Assembly: GCF_002256285.1 (NCBI RefSeq)
Contig: NZ_NKJE01000017.1
Span: forward strand, 20,698-84,697
Origin: Flavobacterium sp. BFFFF1
GTDB lineage: Bacteria > Bacteroidota > Bacteroidia > Flavobacteriales > Flavobacteriaceae
Length of the DNA: 64,000 bases
Direction of reading: 5' to 3'
A model generated the notes under the pieces. The model was not told where the DNA came from and did not search any database. It saw only the letters and a program-made list of their open reading frames with translations. Made by a program: the position numbers and the translations under genes. Positions 53,053 to 62,029 of the stretch are shown one piece after another. The number at the start of each line of letters is the position of its first letter. Position 1 is the stretch's first letter.

Positions 53053-53089
53053 TTTGCTTCTATAAAAGTTTATCGTAATATTGCAATAT
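53053..53089 (+). promoter_or_regulatory. arsR promoter with overlapping palindromic operator
   Basis: TTTG (53053-53056), a 19-bp spacer and TAATATTG (53076-53083, one mismatch to TAnnTTTG) form the promoter. The perfect 12-base palindrome ATATTGCAATAT (53078-53089) covers the -7 box. Palindromes of this kind are typical ArsR/SmtB operators, so binding of the ArsR dimer would block the promoter. Confidence 0.7.
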
Positions 53090-53103
53090 AAAAATACATT
53101 GCA

Positions 53104-53436
53104 ATGGGAACTACCAAAACCGAGCATTTCACAGAAGCGCAAAACCAGATTGCCACATTGGCGAAAGCATTGGGACACCCCGCACGCATTGCTATTATGG
53201 AATATCTGATGCGCGTCGATGCCTGCATCTGTGGCGACATCGTAAACGAACTGCCCCTCGCCCAACCTACAGTTTCGCAACACTTAAAGGAACTTAAAAA
53301 CGCAGGCCTGATTAAAGGAAATATTGAAGGCAATGCCATATGCTATTGCATCAATGAAACTGCCTTAATGGCATTGCAATCCTATTTTGGGCTGATGTCT
53401 GCAAACCTGCAAAACAAAAAGAACAATTGCTGCTAA
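53104..53436 (+). CDS. arsR: ArsR-family metalloregulator
   Basis: A 110-residue winged-helix repressor. The DNA-binding region is LAQPTVSQHLKELKNAGLI. Cys41 and Cys43 (ACICGDIV) sit where E. coli ArsR has its CxC arsenite site, and a further Cys pair is at the C-terminal end (NNCC). It should leave its operator when As(III) binds. Its own promoter carries a matching palindrome. It leads an operon with the DUF6428 gene, a small membrane-protein gene and arsC. Confidence 0.92.
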   Translation: MGTTKTEHFTEAQNQIATLAKALGHPARIAIMEYLMRVDACICGDIVNELPLAQPTVSQHLKELKNAGLIKGNIEGNAICYCINETALMALQSYFGLMSANLQNKKNNCC

Positions 53437-53452
53437 TCTTAAACCAATAATC

Positions 53453-53911
53453 ATGAAATTATCTGATATTAAAAAACACCTGGAAACCATGGAAACGGTA
53501 AACTTCCAATTACAAAACGGAACCTTTGTCCCGGCGCATTTTCACGTCACTGAAGTAGGTGTTGTCACCAAACATTTTATCGACTGTGGCGGCACCGTAA
53601 GAAATGAAAAGGTGGCCAATTTCCAGCTTTGGAATGCAAATGATGTTGACCACCGCCTGAAACCTGTAAAACTGCGCAATATCATCGCGCTGTCTGAACG
53701 TGTTCTGGGGCTTGAAGACCTCGAAATTGAAGTCGAGTACCAACAGACCGGAAACGACGGTCAGACGATTGGAAAATATGATTTGGCATTTGATGGCAAT
53801 CATTTCATACTGCTGTCAAAAGCAACCGCATGCCTCGCACAGGACCACTGCGGCGTTCCCCAGGAACCTTCAAATGCATCATGTTGTACACCAGGAGGCG
53901 GATGTTGTTAA
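53453..53911 (+). CDS. DUF6428 family protein, Cys-rich tail (152 aa)
   Basis: A soluble protein starting MKLSDIKKHLETMETVNF, containing HFHVTEVGVVTKHFIDCGG and ending in a Cys-rich tail (CLAQDHCGV, then CCTPGGGCC). DUF6428 genes are typically found directly after arsR in arsenic operons of Bacteroidota. The tail suggests thiol binding of a metalloid; this is inference. It begins 17 bp after arsR, and its last codons overlap the next small gene. Confidence 0.85.
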   Translation: MKLSDIKKHLETMETVNFQLQNGTFVPAHFHVTEVGVVTKHFIDCGGTVRNEKVANFQLWNANDVDHRLKPVKLRNIIALSERVLGLEDLEIEVEYQQTGNDGQTIGKYDLAFDGNHFILLSKATACLAQDHCGVPQEPSNASCCTPGGGCC

Positions 53912-54036
53912 GTAAGGATTTCTTTAAAAAATACAGGCGGCCTATCATCATTACTGCCTCAGTGATATTGCTCCAGGTCTTTTTTGGCTGGGACGCGAAG
54001 TTTTGCATCATTAACCTCATTTGGCTTTTGGTATAA
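53902..54036 (+). CDS. Small single-span membrane protein in the ars operon (44 aa)
   Basis: A 44-residue frame beginning MLLSKDFFKKYRR followed by one hydrophobic helix and a Trp/Leu-rich end. It overlaps the DUF6428 gene by 10 bp and stops 2 bp before arsC. AGGAGG at 53893-53898 is one of the few strong Shine-Dalgarno sequences in the window, though its spacing to the ATG is short and the bases also code for the DUF6428 tail. A positively charged N-terminus and a hydrophobic helix make a membrane peptide credible. I recognise no family. Confidence 0.6.
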   Translation: MLLSKDFFKKYRRPIIITASVILLQVFFGWDAKFCIINLIWLLV

Positions 54037-54038
54037 TT

Positions 54039-54455
54039 ATGAAAATGATTTTAGTACTTTGTACCGGAAACAGCTGCCGGAGCCAGATTGCAGAAGGCTA
54101 TCTACGCCACTTTGCCGGCGACCTTGCACTGGTATACAGCGCAGGAATTGAAGCCCACGGCGTCAATCCACGTGCAGTGGCCACAATGAAAAATGACGGG
54201 ATTGATATTTCCGGACATTCTTCCAACCACGTCGGGGAATACAGCCATATTGATTTTGATTTTGTGATTACCGTTTGCGATAATGCCAATGAGAATTGCC
54301 CGTTCTTTCCTTCAAAGGCAAGGCGGTTTCACTTCAATTTTCCTGACCCTGCGAAAGCAACCGGGAGTGAAGAAGAGATTGACAGGCAATTTGAATTGAT
54401 TCGCAATGCAATCCGGGAATATTGCAGACATTTTGTCAACGACAACATTAAATAA
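54039..54455 (+). CDS. arsC: Arsenate reductase, low-molecular-weight phosphatase type
   Basis: The start at 54039 gives MKMILVLCTGNSCRSQIAEGY; a TTG at 54021 is not needed. The phosphatase loop C8-X5-R14 (CTGNSCRS) and the acid motif FPDPAKA are present, as in thioredoxin-coupled arsenate reductases, and further Cys residues lie in VCDNANENCPFF. Fused with arsR context, arsenate reduction to arsenite is the likely job. No arsenite pump follows: the gene ends at a terminator shared with parC. At 138 residues it is full length. Confidence 0.9.
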   Translation: MKMILVLCTGNSCRSQIAEGYLRHFAGDLALVYSAGIEAHGVNPRAVATMKNDGIDISGHSSNHVGEYSHIDFDFVITVCDNANENCPFFPSKARRFHFNFPDPAKATGSEEEIDRQFELIRNAIREYCRHFVNDNIK

Positions 54456-54486
54456 TAAAAAAAGCCGCTCTAAAAGCGGCTTTACC
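54453..54486. terminator. Bidirectional terminator between arsC and parC
   Basis: Stem AAAGCCGCT / AGCGGCTTT with a 5-base loop and A/T tracts on both sides serves both convergent genes. Confidence 0.88.
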
Positions 54487-57140
54487 TATTCTAATGTCAA
54501 TGTAATCTGGCCTTCGTCATCAATCTGCAGGTCTCCCTCTGAAATGTCCATTTCTTCGGACGGTTCGGCTTCAGGAACAATTTCCTCCGGAACTTCATAC
54601 GGCAGTGGCTCGAGTAAGTTCACCTGTTTCAGTTTGTCTGCGGTCAGCTGATTGCCCTGCGCTTTCAGTCCTTTCACAGCGATAAACGCTTCCAGATCAA
54701 TTGTCTGGTTTTCTTTTTGTACACCTTTAACCTTGGTGAAAATCAATTCGGCGACCGGGCGGTAATCCGTAGAAACAATCTCGAGTTGTGAATTCGGATG
54801 CTCGCTGATAAATACTTCTTCCTTATTTTCGGCTTCAACCAGGAATCTTTTCACATAATACCTTTCCTTTTCGCCATCGTAGTAAATTGCTGAAATCGGC
54901 TTCTTCGGAATCCATTTTTCCAGCACGACCATATCGGCATCAAAATGCGTGGTCAATTCGGGGATAATCACCTTGAGTTTCCCCGTCTGCGAGATGATCA
55001 GGATTTTATCGCTTGGCCGGAACTCTCCGAGTAATTCTCCTCTCGCGTCTGTATTTAAGCGCTGTACGGTATCGTCAAACCAAATTTTCCTTGGCAACAA
55101 TGTCGAAATGCCTTTTTCCTTCAGTTCAATTTTCTTGATCGGATATTTGGTCACGAGATTCCCTTTTGAGGAGCGCCCTTTGATCGCCATTTTGGCAAAA
55201 TCAATATCGAACTTCAGCTTCTTGATGCTTCCTACCTGCCGCAGCAAAATCGTAATGACTTCCGCTTCGCCGTTTGGGTTGTGCGAGAAATACAACACCA
55301 TCGATCCCGCATTGCCATTCGTAAGGTCATACGCTTTATCCCGCGTTACACCAGAGACATTGAAACGCTTGATAAACGACGGCCCTGATTTTCCATCGCG
55401 GTATACCATGTTGTAAATGGTCCGCTTGTCGTTTTTGTCGAAAATATCAACGTGAATGATGTCCTTGCCGATGAATTTCTTGTCGTCGACCTTGGTAATC
55501 ATCATCGTTCCGTTCCGAAGGAACACAATCACGTCGTCGATATCAGAACAGTCGGTGACATATTCGTCTTTCTTCAATCCCGTTCCAATGAAACCCTCTT
55601 CACGGTTTACATACAGTTTTGTATTCCGCAGCACCACTTTGGTCGCTTCGATATCATCAAAAATCCGAAGCTCAGTTTGGCGCTCACGTCCTTTGCCGTA
55701 TTTTTCCTTTAATCGCGTGAAAAATGCAATCGCAAAATCAGTCAGGTGCTCCAGGTCATATTTTACCTGTTCGATGTCGCCTTCGAGTGCTTCTATCTTT
55801 TCCTGCGCCTTATCGATATCAAACTTGGAAATCCTTTTGATCCTGATTTCTGTCAACCGATTGATGTCTTCGACGGTAACAGCCCGCTTCAAATGTTTAA
55901 TAAATGGCTTTAATCCTTCGTCAATCGCTGCAATGACACCTTCCCAGGTTTCTTCCTCCTCAATCAAACGGTATACCCTATTCTCAATGAAGATCCGTTC
56001 CAGTGACGCAAAATGCCAGTTTTCTTCGAGTTCGTCCAATTGAATTTCCAACTCCTGCTTTAGCAATTCGACTGTCCGTTTTGTCGAAATTTTCAACATA
56101 TCCGTCACACCTATAAATAATGGCTTGTGGTTTTCGATCACACATCCCAATGGCGCTACCGACGTTTCACAGGCTGTAAAGGCGTACAATGCATCGATAG
56201 TTTTATCAGGGGAAACGCCCGGATAAAGGTGAATCAATATCTCTACTTCAGCAGCGGTATTGTCTTCAATCTTCTTGATTTTTATTTTTCCTTTTTCATT
56301 GGCTTTCAGTATACTGTCAATCAATGTTGAAGTATTGGTTGAAAACGGAATCTGGGTGATCGTCAGCGTGCTTTTATCCAACTGGCTGATCTTCGCACGG
56401 ACCCTGACCCTGCCGCCGCGCATCCCGTCATTGTAATTCGAAACGTCGGCAATACCGGCCGTCTGGAAATCCGGAAACAGTTGGAAAGGTTTCCCTTTCA
56501 GTATTTTTATTGACGCATCGATGAGTTCGTTGAAATTGTGCGGCAGTACTTTCGTCGAAAGCCCCACGGCGATTCCTTCAGCACCCTGAGCAAGCAGCAA
56601 CGGAAACTTTACGGGAAGGTTATTCGGTTCATTTCGGCGTCCATCGTAAGAAGAAACCCACTCAGTAATTTTTGGACTGTACAATACTTCCAAGGCAAAT
56701 TTTGACAAACGCGCCTCAATATAACGCGATGCCGCAGCGCCGTCTCCGGTCAGGATATTTCCCCAGTTTCCCTGGGTGTCAATCAACAGTTCCTTCTGTC
56801 CGATCTGCACCATCGCATCACCGATACTCGCGTCACCATGCGGATGGTACTGCATGGTGTGCCCGACCACGTTCGCCACTTTATTGTAACGGCCGTCATC
56901 AAGTTCCTTCAGCGAGTGCATGATCCTGCGCTGAACGGGTTTGAAACCATCCTCAATAGCAGGAACAGCACGTTCGAGGATTACATACGACGCATAATCA
57001 AGAAACCAGTCTTTATACATGCCGGTAACTTTGGTAATCGTGTCGCTGCCGTCGTCGTCATTTTCGTAAAAATGGCTGCTCTCGGTACGCTGTCCTTCAG
57101 AAATTTCTTCGGAATTAATGTTTTCTTCTTCTTCGTCCAT
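54486..57140 (-). CDS. parC: DNA topoisomerase IV subunit A (ParC-type)
   Basis: Cuts and rejoins DNA in the type II topoisomerase that separates daughter chromosomes. Residues ~35-490 form the breakage-reunion domain; the catalytic Tyr is in AAASRYIEARLSKF. The C-terminal part forms the DNA-wrapping beta-propeller region, followed by an acidic tail rich in Glu. The quinolone region (near 56820-56850) reads HPHGDASIGDAM, with Ala where E. coli ParC has Ser80 and Asp where it has Glu84. Length 884. It lies after parE with a small gene between, which supports topoisomerase IV rather than gyrase. Confidence 0.93.
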   Translation of the reverse strand: MDEEEENINSEEISEGQRTESSHFYENDDDGSDTITKVTGMYKDWFLDYASYVILERAVPAIEDGFKPVQRRIMHSLKELDDGRYNKVANVVGHTMQYHPHGDASIGDAMVQIGQKELLIDTQGNWGNILTGDGAAASRYIEARLSKFALEVLYSPKITEWVSSYDGRRNEPNNLPVKFPLLLAQGAEGIAVGLSTKVLPHNFNELIDASIKILKGKPFQLFPDFQTAGIADVSNYNDGMRGGRVRVRAKISQLDKSTLTITQIPFSTNTSTLIDSILKANEKGKIKIKKIEDNTAAEVEILIHLYPGVSPDKTIDALYAFTACETSVAPLGCVIENHKPLFIGVTDMLKISTKRTVELLKQELEIQLDELEENWHFASLERIFIENRVYRLIEEEETWEGVIAAIDEGLKPFIKHLKRAVTVEDINRLTEIRIKRISKFDIDKAQEKIEALEGDIEQVKYDLEHLTDFAIAFFTRLKEKYGKGRERQTELRIFDDIEATKVVLRNTKLYVNREEGFIGTGLKKDEYVTDCSDIDDVIVFLRNGTMMITKVDDKKFIGKDIIHVDIFDKNDKRTIYNMVYRDGKSGPSFIKRFNVSGVTRDKAYDLTNGNAGSMVLYFSHNPNGEAEVITILLRQVGSIKKLKFDIDFAKMAIKGRSSKGNLVTKYPIKKIELKEKGISTLLPRKIWFDDTVQRLNTDARGELLGEFRPSDKILIISQTGKLKVIIPELTTHFDADMVVLEKWIPKKPISAIYYDGEKERYYVKRFLVEAENKEEVFISEHPNSQLEIVSTDYRPVAELIFTKVKGVQKENQTIDLEAFIAVKGLKAQGNQLTADKLKQVNLLEPLPYEVPEEIVPEAEPSEEMDISEGDLQIDDEGQITLTLE

Positions 57141-57143
57141 TTT

Positions 57144-57225
57144 TTAAAGTCGAAAGTCAAAAAGTCGAAAGTCAAAAGTCAAAAGTCAAAAGTCAAAAGT
57201 CAAAAGACGAAAGACTGAAGACGGA
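57144..57225. repeat. Tandem AAAGTC(G/A)-type intergenic repeat
   Basis: About ten copies of a 7-8 base unit (aaagtcg, aaaagtc) directly upstream of the parC start, turning into diverged copies (gacgaaagactgaagacgg). It is the reverse complement of the array at 18672-18757. Confidence 0.85.
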
Positions 57226-57270
57226 AAACCAAAGACCAGATTGTTGACTTTAAATTATTGCACTTATATG

Positions 57271-57453
57271 TTAAAAACTATATTTTTCTTTACAGGCGTG
57301 TCGTTCTGTCACAACCTGATTTCCCTCTTTATCCTTTGAGTATACTCTTAATGTACTGCATTCCGCATGATCGTTACTGGCTTCAATAAAGAAATAGCCG
57401 CCAACACTCAAAACGAGCACAAGCAAAAGAATCCATTTGAGTTTATTTTTCAT
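57271..57453 (-). CDS. Small exported or membrane-anchored protein between parE and parC (60 aa)
   Basis: A 60-residue protein with an N-terminal hydrophobic helix (MKNKLKWILLLVLVLSVGGYFF) and a short polar domain with two Cys residues (HAECSTLRVYSKDK and RHACKEKYSF). It begins 9 bp after parE, in the same direction, so it is likely co-transcribed. Family unknown to me. The two Cys residues, if outside the cytoplasm, could form a disulfide. Confidence 0.72.
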   Translation of the reverse strand: MKNKLKWILLLVLVLSVGGYFFIEASNDHAECSTLRVYSKDKEGNQVVTERHACKEKYSF

Positions 57454-57462
57454 ATTGTTGTA

Positions 57463-59319
57463 TTATATTTCTGCCACGACGTCCAATTCCACTTTCAAAT
57501 TATTGATGATAAATTCCTGCCGGTCCGGTGTATTTTTACCCATATAAAACGACAGCAATTGCTCGATTGACGTGGCTTTGTCCAGCATAATCGGGTCCAG
57601 GCGGATGTCTTCCCCAATAAAATGCTTGAACTCATCCGGCGAAATCTCTCCCAGTCCCTTGAATCGCGTAATCTCCGGTTTTGGTTTCAGCTTCTCTATC
57701 GCCGCCACACGCTCTTCTTCAGAATAACAGTAAATGGTTTCTTTCCTGTTCCGCACCCGGAAAAGCGGCGTCTGTAAGATATACAAATGCCCTTCCTTAA
57801 TCAACTCAGGGAAAAATTGCAGGAAAAACGTAATCAGCAGCAAACGGATGTGCATGCCGTCGACATCGGCATCCGTAGCGATTACGATGTTGTTGTAACG
57901 CAAATCGCTCATGTCCTCCTCGATATTCAATGCGGCCTGCAGCAGGTTGAATTCCTCATTTTCATACACAATCTTTTTGCTCATGCCGTAGGAGTTCAAC
58001 GGCTTTCCACGCAAACTGAACACCGCCTGTGTGTTCACATCGCGGGATTTTGTAATTGAACCCGACGCCGAATCTCCCTCGGTGATAAACAATGTGCTCT
58101 CAAGATACCTTGGATTCTTAATGTCTGGTAAATGCACACGGCAATCGCGCAGTTTCTTATTGTGCAGGCTGGCTTTTTTTGCGCGGTCTTTCGCCAATTT
58201 CCGTATTCCGGAAAGCTCTTTACGCTCCCGTTCTGCCTGCAATATCTTACGCAATAACAAATCGGCAGTTTCCGGATTCTTATGCAGGTAATTGTCAAGT
58301 TTATTTTTTACGAAGTCATTGACGAAGGTACGAACGGACGGCAAATCAGGACCCATATCCGTCGACCCCAGCTTCGTCTTGGTCTGCGATTCGAAAACCG
58401 GCTCCATGACCTTCACACTGACGGCACTCACAATCGACTTGCGCACATCAGAAGGCTCAAAACTCTTGTTGTAAAACTCGCGGATGGTTTTTACCAATGC
58501 TTCCCGAAAGGCGACAAGGTGCGTTCCACCCTGCGTTGTATTCTGCCCGTTGACGAACGAGTGGTATTCTTCACTGTATTGTGACTTGCTGTGCGTAATG
58601 GCCACTTCAATATCATCGCCGAGAAGATGGATCGTCGGATACACCATATCCTCTTCCGATATATTTTCGTCAAGCAAATCCTTTAAACCATTATCCGAAT
58701 AGAATTTTTCGCCATTGTAAATAATCGTAAGGCCTGTATTCAGATAGCAATAATTCTTGAGCATCTTGATTACATACTCATTCCTGAATTTGTAATTTTT
58801 GAAAATGGCTTCGTCCGGTATAAAAATAACTTTCGTGCCTTTTCTTTTGGTCGTATCGATGATCTCTTCCTCGACCGTGAGATTTCCTGCAGAGAATTCG
58901 GCGGCTTTCTGCTTGTCGTCCCGAACGGATTCTACACGGAAATAATTTGACAACGCATTCACAGCTTTCGTTCCGACACCATTCAATCCGACAGATTTCT
59001 TGAATGCCAACGAATCATATTTTCCACCGGTATTCATTTTAGACACAACATCGACGACTTTTCCTAACGGAATGCCACGGCCATAATCCCTTACGCTCAC
59101 CGTCTTATCCCGAATCGTAACTTCTATTGTTTTGCCTGCACCCATGACAAACTCATCGATACAGTTGTCGATGACTTCCTTGAGCAGGATATAAATACCA
59201 TCGTCAACAGAAGAACCGTCCCCAAGCTTCCCAATGTACATTCCGGGACGCATACGGATATGCTCTTTCCAGTCTAACGAACGGATATTGTCTTCGGTAT
59301 ATTGATTTTGATCTGACAT
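57463..59319 (-). CDS. parE: DNA topoisomerase IV subunit B (ParE)
   Basis: ATPase subunit of topoisomerase IV. The N-terminal GHKL ATPase has [26 protein letters not shown] and [14 protein letters not shown]. The Toprim domain has TEGDSASGS near residue 415, [12 protein letters not shown], and the C-terminal [12 protein letters not shown] and M..G..TPDR elements. Length 618 fits ParE rather than gyrase B (usually over 640 residues). With parC downstream, it forms the parE-small gene-parC unit. Confidence 0.95.
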   Translation of the reverse strand: MSDQNQYTEDNIRSLDWKEHIRMRPGMYIGKLGDGSSVDDGIYILLKEVIDNCIDEFVMGAGKTIEVTIRDKTVSVRDYGRGIPLGKVVDVVSKMNTGGKYDSLAFKKSVGLNGVGTKAVNALSNYFRVESVRDDKQKAAEFSAGNLTVEEEIIDTTKRKGTKVIFIPDEAIFKNYKFRNEYVIKMLKNYCYLNTGLTIIYNGEKFYSDNGLKDLLDENISEEDMVYPTIHLLGDDIEVAITHSKSQYSEEYHSFVNGQNTTQGGTHLVAFREALVKTIREFYNKSFEPSDVRKSIVSAVSVKVMEPVFESQTKTKLGSTDMGPDLPSVRTFVNDFVKNKLDNYLHKNPETADLLLRKILQAERERKELSGIRKLAKDRAKKASLHNKKLRDCRVHLPDIKNPRYLESTLFITEGDSASGSITKSRDVNTQAVFSLRGKPLNSYGMSKKIVYENEEFNLLQAALNIEEDMSDLRYNNIVIATDADVDGMHIRLLLITFFLQFFPELIKEGHLYILQTPLFRVRNRKETIYCYSEEERVAAIEKLKPKPEITRFKGLGEISPDEFKHFIGEDIRLDPIMLDKATSIEQLLSFYMGKNTPDRQEFIINNLKVELDVVAEI

Positions 59320-59426
59320 TTAAGAAATACGATTTTAACTACATTCAGTTCGGCCATTGATATTCCATCGAAAGCCTCAGGTCTGCTAATATAGTTGAAA
59401 TCATAGCGATTTGAAAGCCTTAAAAA

Positions 59427-59454
59427 TCAAAGTTATTAAGAATGATATTGACAA
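59427..59454 (-). promoter_or_regulatory. Promoter of parE
   Basis: On the minus strand: TTTG (59451-59454), a 16-bp spacer and TAACTTTG (59427-59434). The spacer is at the short end. The expected leader is about 100 bases. Confidence 0.5.
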
Positions 59455-59478
59455 AAACAGTTGGGAAGTTTAAAAGTT

Positions 59479-59626
59479 GGAAAGTCGAAAGTCGAAAGAA
59501 AAATAGGTAAAAATTGAAAGTTAAAGGTTGGAAGAAAATATAAGTTGCCCGCATCTCAAATTACGTTCGACGCCCGACTTTCGACTTCCCACTTTCGACT
59601 TTCGACTTTCGACTTCCCACTTTCGC
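59479..59626. repeat. Inverted arrays of the AAAGTCG / CGACTTT repeat
   Basis: A left array (aaagtcgaaagtcgaaag, 59481-59498) and a right array in the opposite sense (gactttcgacttcccac variants, 59574-59626) are separated by about 75 bp and could pair into a long hairpin. The right array ends just at the TIGR02117 gene. The 308-bp gap between that gene and parE otherwise holds the parE promoter and no gene. Confidence 0.85.
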
Positions 59627-59627
59627 C

Positions 59628-60305
59628 TTAATCATAATGACAAAAAATCCCCCCATCGGTCAAAGTCCATAGCGCGGCCTTTTGGTTCCCTGATTTTAAG
59701 GTGTTGTTTGCCCAGGTATTGCAGGTATAAAACAGGTTGTATTTTCCTTTGGATTCAAAGAAAGCATCATGGCTTCCATAGGCGGCATTTGGAATTGGGA
59801 TCGCTTTTCCCTCGTGGTCCAGCTGCAGGCTTTCCGTTACGAAAGCGACCATCTTCTCATACTCCTTCCGGCTGATCCAAATCTTTTTACAGGTTTCGCT
59901 TTCTTTTGGCAAATGCAGGAAAGACACATGCATCGCGCTCGTTCCCAGATAGAATGCGGCTTCAAACGCAGTGCTGGCTTTTAAATCGGACCATTCCGGT
60001 GTGTTCAGGTAAAAGCCCCTGTCACCCCAACCGAACGCCACAAACTGCCTTGTGGTGTCTTTCGAAGCAGTAACAGCAATATCGATACGGTTGCTCCAAT
60101 CGTTAACGGTATGTTTGTAAGGAAAAATCAAATCGGTGTGGACGCCATTGGTACTGATGTAAACCGCAACATCTTTAGCGGGATCAGCGTCATCTCTATT
60201 TACCGGAATACGCGAAAGGACAAAAGCCATGAAAAGATAGGCCGCAACGAAAATAACAAAAGCCAATACCATTTTCTTAAGTATATGCACAGACTTCTTT
60301 ACCAT
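59628..60305 (-). CDS. TIGR02117/DUF2459 family membrane-anchored protein (225 aa)
   Basis: One N-terminal membrane segment (~10-32), then a domain with the family lines ISTNGVHTDLIFPY, VAFGWGDRGFYLNTPEWSDL, TAMHVSF-like SAMHVSFLHLP and FYTCNTWANNTLKSG. Some members occur in urease regions, hence an old family name, but no urease is here. The conserved His and the Cys in CNTWAN suggest a papain-like (NlpC/P60-type) fold; this is inference. It starts 12 bp after the transglutaminase-like gene, in one operon. Confidence 0.85.
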   Translation of the reverse strand: MVKKSVHILKKMVLAFVIFVAAYLFMAFVLSRIPVNRDDADPAKDVAVYISTNGVHTDLIFPYKHTVNDWSNRIDIAVTASKDTTRQFVAFGWGDRGFYLNTPEWSDLKASTAFEAAFYLGTSAMHVSFLHLPKESETCKKIWISRKEYEKMVAFVTESLQLDHEGKAIPIPNAAYGSHDAFFESKGKYNLFYTCNTWANNTLKSGNQKAALWTLTDGGIFCHYD

Positions 60306-60317
60306 ACGATCACATTA

Positions 60318-61295
60318 TCAATTTCCAATCTTATAAGCCGCTACCGAGCGGTTGTTGACGAAAAGCGTCAGGAATCCGCGATCTGCAGCGCCAATATTTA
60401 CTTCAAATTCTGAAACGTTTCCGTTGCGTTTTAATTGCGGCGCAATGATCCTGTTCTGATTGCTGAACGTATAACTGATGTTATCGTTTTCACTAAGATC
60501 TGAAATGCGGAACGGTACCGTTTTCGTTTTTGTCGGCAGCAAGCCTTTCTCAGGCGACAGGATTTCATAATCAGAGTCCACATATTCGCCATAATACAGC
60601 GGCAATTCCGCAAAATCCTCCGGTGTCTTGTCGAGCATTGAAAGCCTTGCGTCTTCGGGAAAATGGTTCAGGAAAAACAGTGTGGGCGGCGTACAAAAAA
60701 AGCCATCGTTGAAGTTCGGCTTGAACTTTCCGGTATTCGCATCGACGCTGCCCGCGCCCCAGGTTACATCCACAAGATTCCATGAATCGCCGATGTTTAC
60801 GGCATTCCAGACGTGGTCATTCTTCTGTGGCAATTTGCCGATCTGTGTCAGGTTGGTTTTTGCAGCACCCGGAATATCAAGGCATTTCAACCCGGTCATA
60901 TCGCAAAGGTTGTGGAACAAAGCTGCATAATTCTGGCAGATTCCCTTGTTACTCCGAATGGTTTTTTGGGCAAGACTGATACGGAATGCCTTTTCCTTTT
61001 CCATACGATCGGCCTCGCCACGGTAACGGAAGGCTACCTGGTCACCGTTGCGCATGGCCGCAAGGTCATAACGTATATTTAATGCAATCCACGTATATAT
61101 CGCACGGGCTTTCTCAGCTTCTCCTGAAAAATCATCGTTGATCTTATCAGCCAGTTTCTGTGTCGAGGAAAACCCAGAAGGATACCGCATGACAATGCTG
61201 TCCACATCAGAATAATCCTGTGCAGCAACGGCTTGGAAAAATAATAAAATGATGGCAGTAAATGTACGGTAAAGCATGGGGAGGCCTTTTTTCAT
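60318..61295 (-). CDS. Exported transglutaminase-like protein (325 aa)
   Basis: The start is placed at 61295 (MKKGLPMLYRTFTAIILLFFQAVAAQ, a signal peptide); ATGs at 61301 and 61277 are alternatives. The transglutaminase-core triad is visible: Cys in SNKGICQNYAALFHNL, His in KNDHVWNAVNIGDSW, Asp in NLVDVTWGAG. Such bacterial proteins are mostly periplasmic or surface cysteine peptidases or cross-linking enzymes. The C-terminal ~90 residues look like a beta-sandwich (LFVNNRSVAAYKIGN). It is a paralogue of the gene at 62115-63074. Confidence 0.85.
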   Translation of the reverse strand: MKKGLPMLYRTFTAIILLFFQAVAAQDYSDVDSIVMRYPSGFSSTQKLADKINDDFSGEAEKARAIYTWIALNIRYDLAAMRNGDQVAFRYRGEADRMEKEKAFRISLAQKTIRSNKGICQNYAALFHNLCDMTGLKCLDIPGAAKTNLTQIGKLPQKNDHVWNAVNIGDSWNLVDVTWGAGSVDANTGKFKPNFNDGFFCTPPTLFFLNHFPEDARLSMLDKTPEDFAELPLYYGEYVDSDYEILSPEKGLLPTKTKTVPFRISDLSENDNISYTFSNQNRIIAPQLKRNGNVSEFEVNIGAADRGFLTLFVNNRSVAAYKIGN

Positions 61296-61495
61296 GGTCA
61301 TTTCGTTTGCAATAACTATACCATAAAACGGCTGACGCACTGAAAAATTTCATGTCGTCAAATAAATTAACAGTCCATCGATGCCTTTTTACCAACAATA
61401 GTATTGAGGCGAAACAGCGCGCACTTCTCATAAAGATTTCCTGTCGTTTACAATCCGGTTCCCGCAGCAAAATCAATCACAAAATCCAGGCTTCT

Positions 61496-62029
61496 TTAAC
61501 CGTTTATTTTAAAATCCTTCACGATCTGCTTCAACTGCGAGTCGAAATCCGGATTGGATATTACATTGTTTTCCACATCGAAGTTTTCATAAAACGACGG
61601 CAAAGAGAATACCGCTTTGATCTTTCCCCCGTAACGTGGCAGGTTGCTTTCGGCGATCTCCAAAACACTTTTGCCACCACGCGCACCGGGCGAAGTCGCC
61701 ATCAGCAACATCGGTTTGTTTTGAAATACTTCCTTCTGGATTCTCGAACACCAGTCAAACAGGTTTTTAAATGCTGCCGAATAGTTTCCGTTGTTTTCTG
61801 CCAATGACAGGACCAATATGTCTGCTTCCTGCAATTTGTCCAGGAATTGTTGCGCCACAGGATGCTTCCCGATTTCGTCTTCGCGATCCTGGCTGAACAA
61901 CGGCATTTCATAATCATTGAGGTCAAGCGATTCGACACTGCCGTTTTCAAACAAACTGGCCCCATAGGCCGATAATTTCCTATTGATTGACTTGCTGCTG
62001 TTAGATCCAGCGAAAGAGATGATTTTCAT
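61496..62029 (-). CDS. NADPH-dependent FMN reductase family protein (177 aa)
   Basis: Flavodoxin-like fold starting MKIISFAGSNSSKSINRKL, where GSNSSKS binds the FMN phosphate. Further family features are DYEMPLFSQDRE, LAENNGNYSAAFKNLFDW and TSPGARGGKSVLE. Members use NAD(P)H to reduce flavin, quinones, azo dyes or chromate; the exact substrate is open. It lies between the two transglutaminase-like genes, all on the minus strand, with gaps of about 85 and 200 bp. Confidence 0.9.
   Translation of the reverse strand: MKIISFAGSNSSKSINRKLSAYGASLFENGSVESLDLNDYEMPLFSQDREDEIGKHPVAQQFLDKLQEADILVLSLAENNGNYSAAFKNLFDWCSRIQKEVFQNKPMLLMATSPGARGGKSVLEIAESNLPRYGGKIKAVFSLPSFYENFDVENNVISNPDFDSQLKQIVKDFKING

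Noticed and set aside
55456..56043. 195-aa plus-strand frame inside parC
   Set aside because: Antisense to conserved topoisomerase sequence, Ser-rich, no family features.
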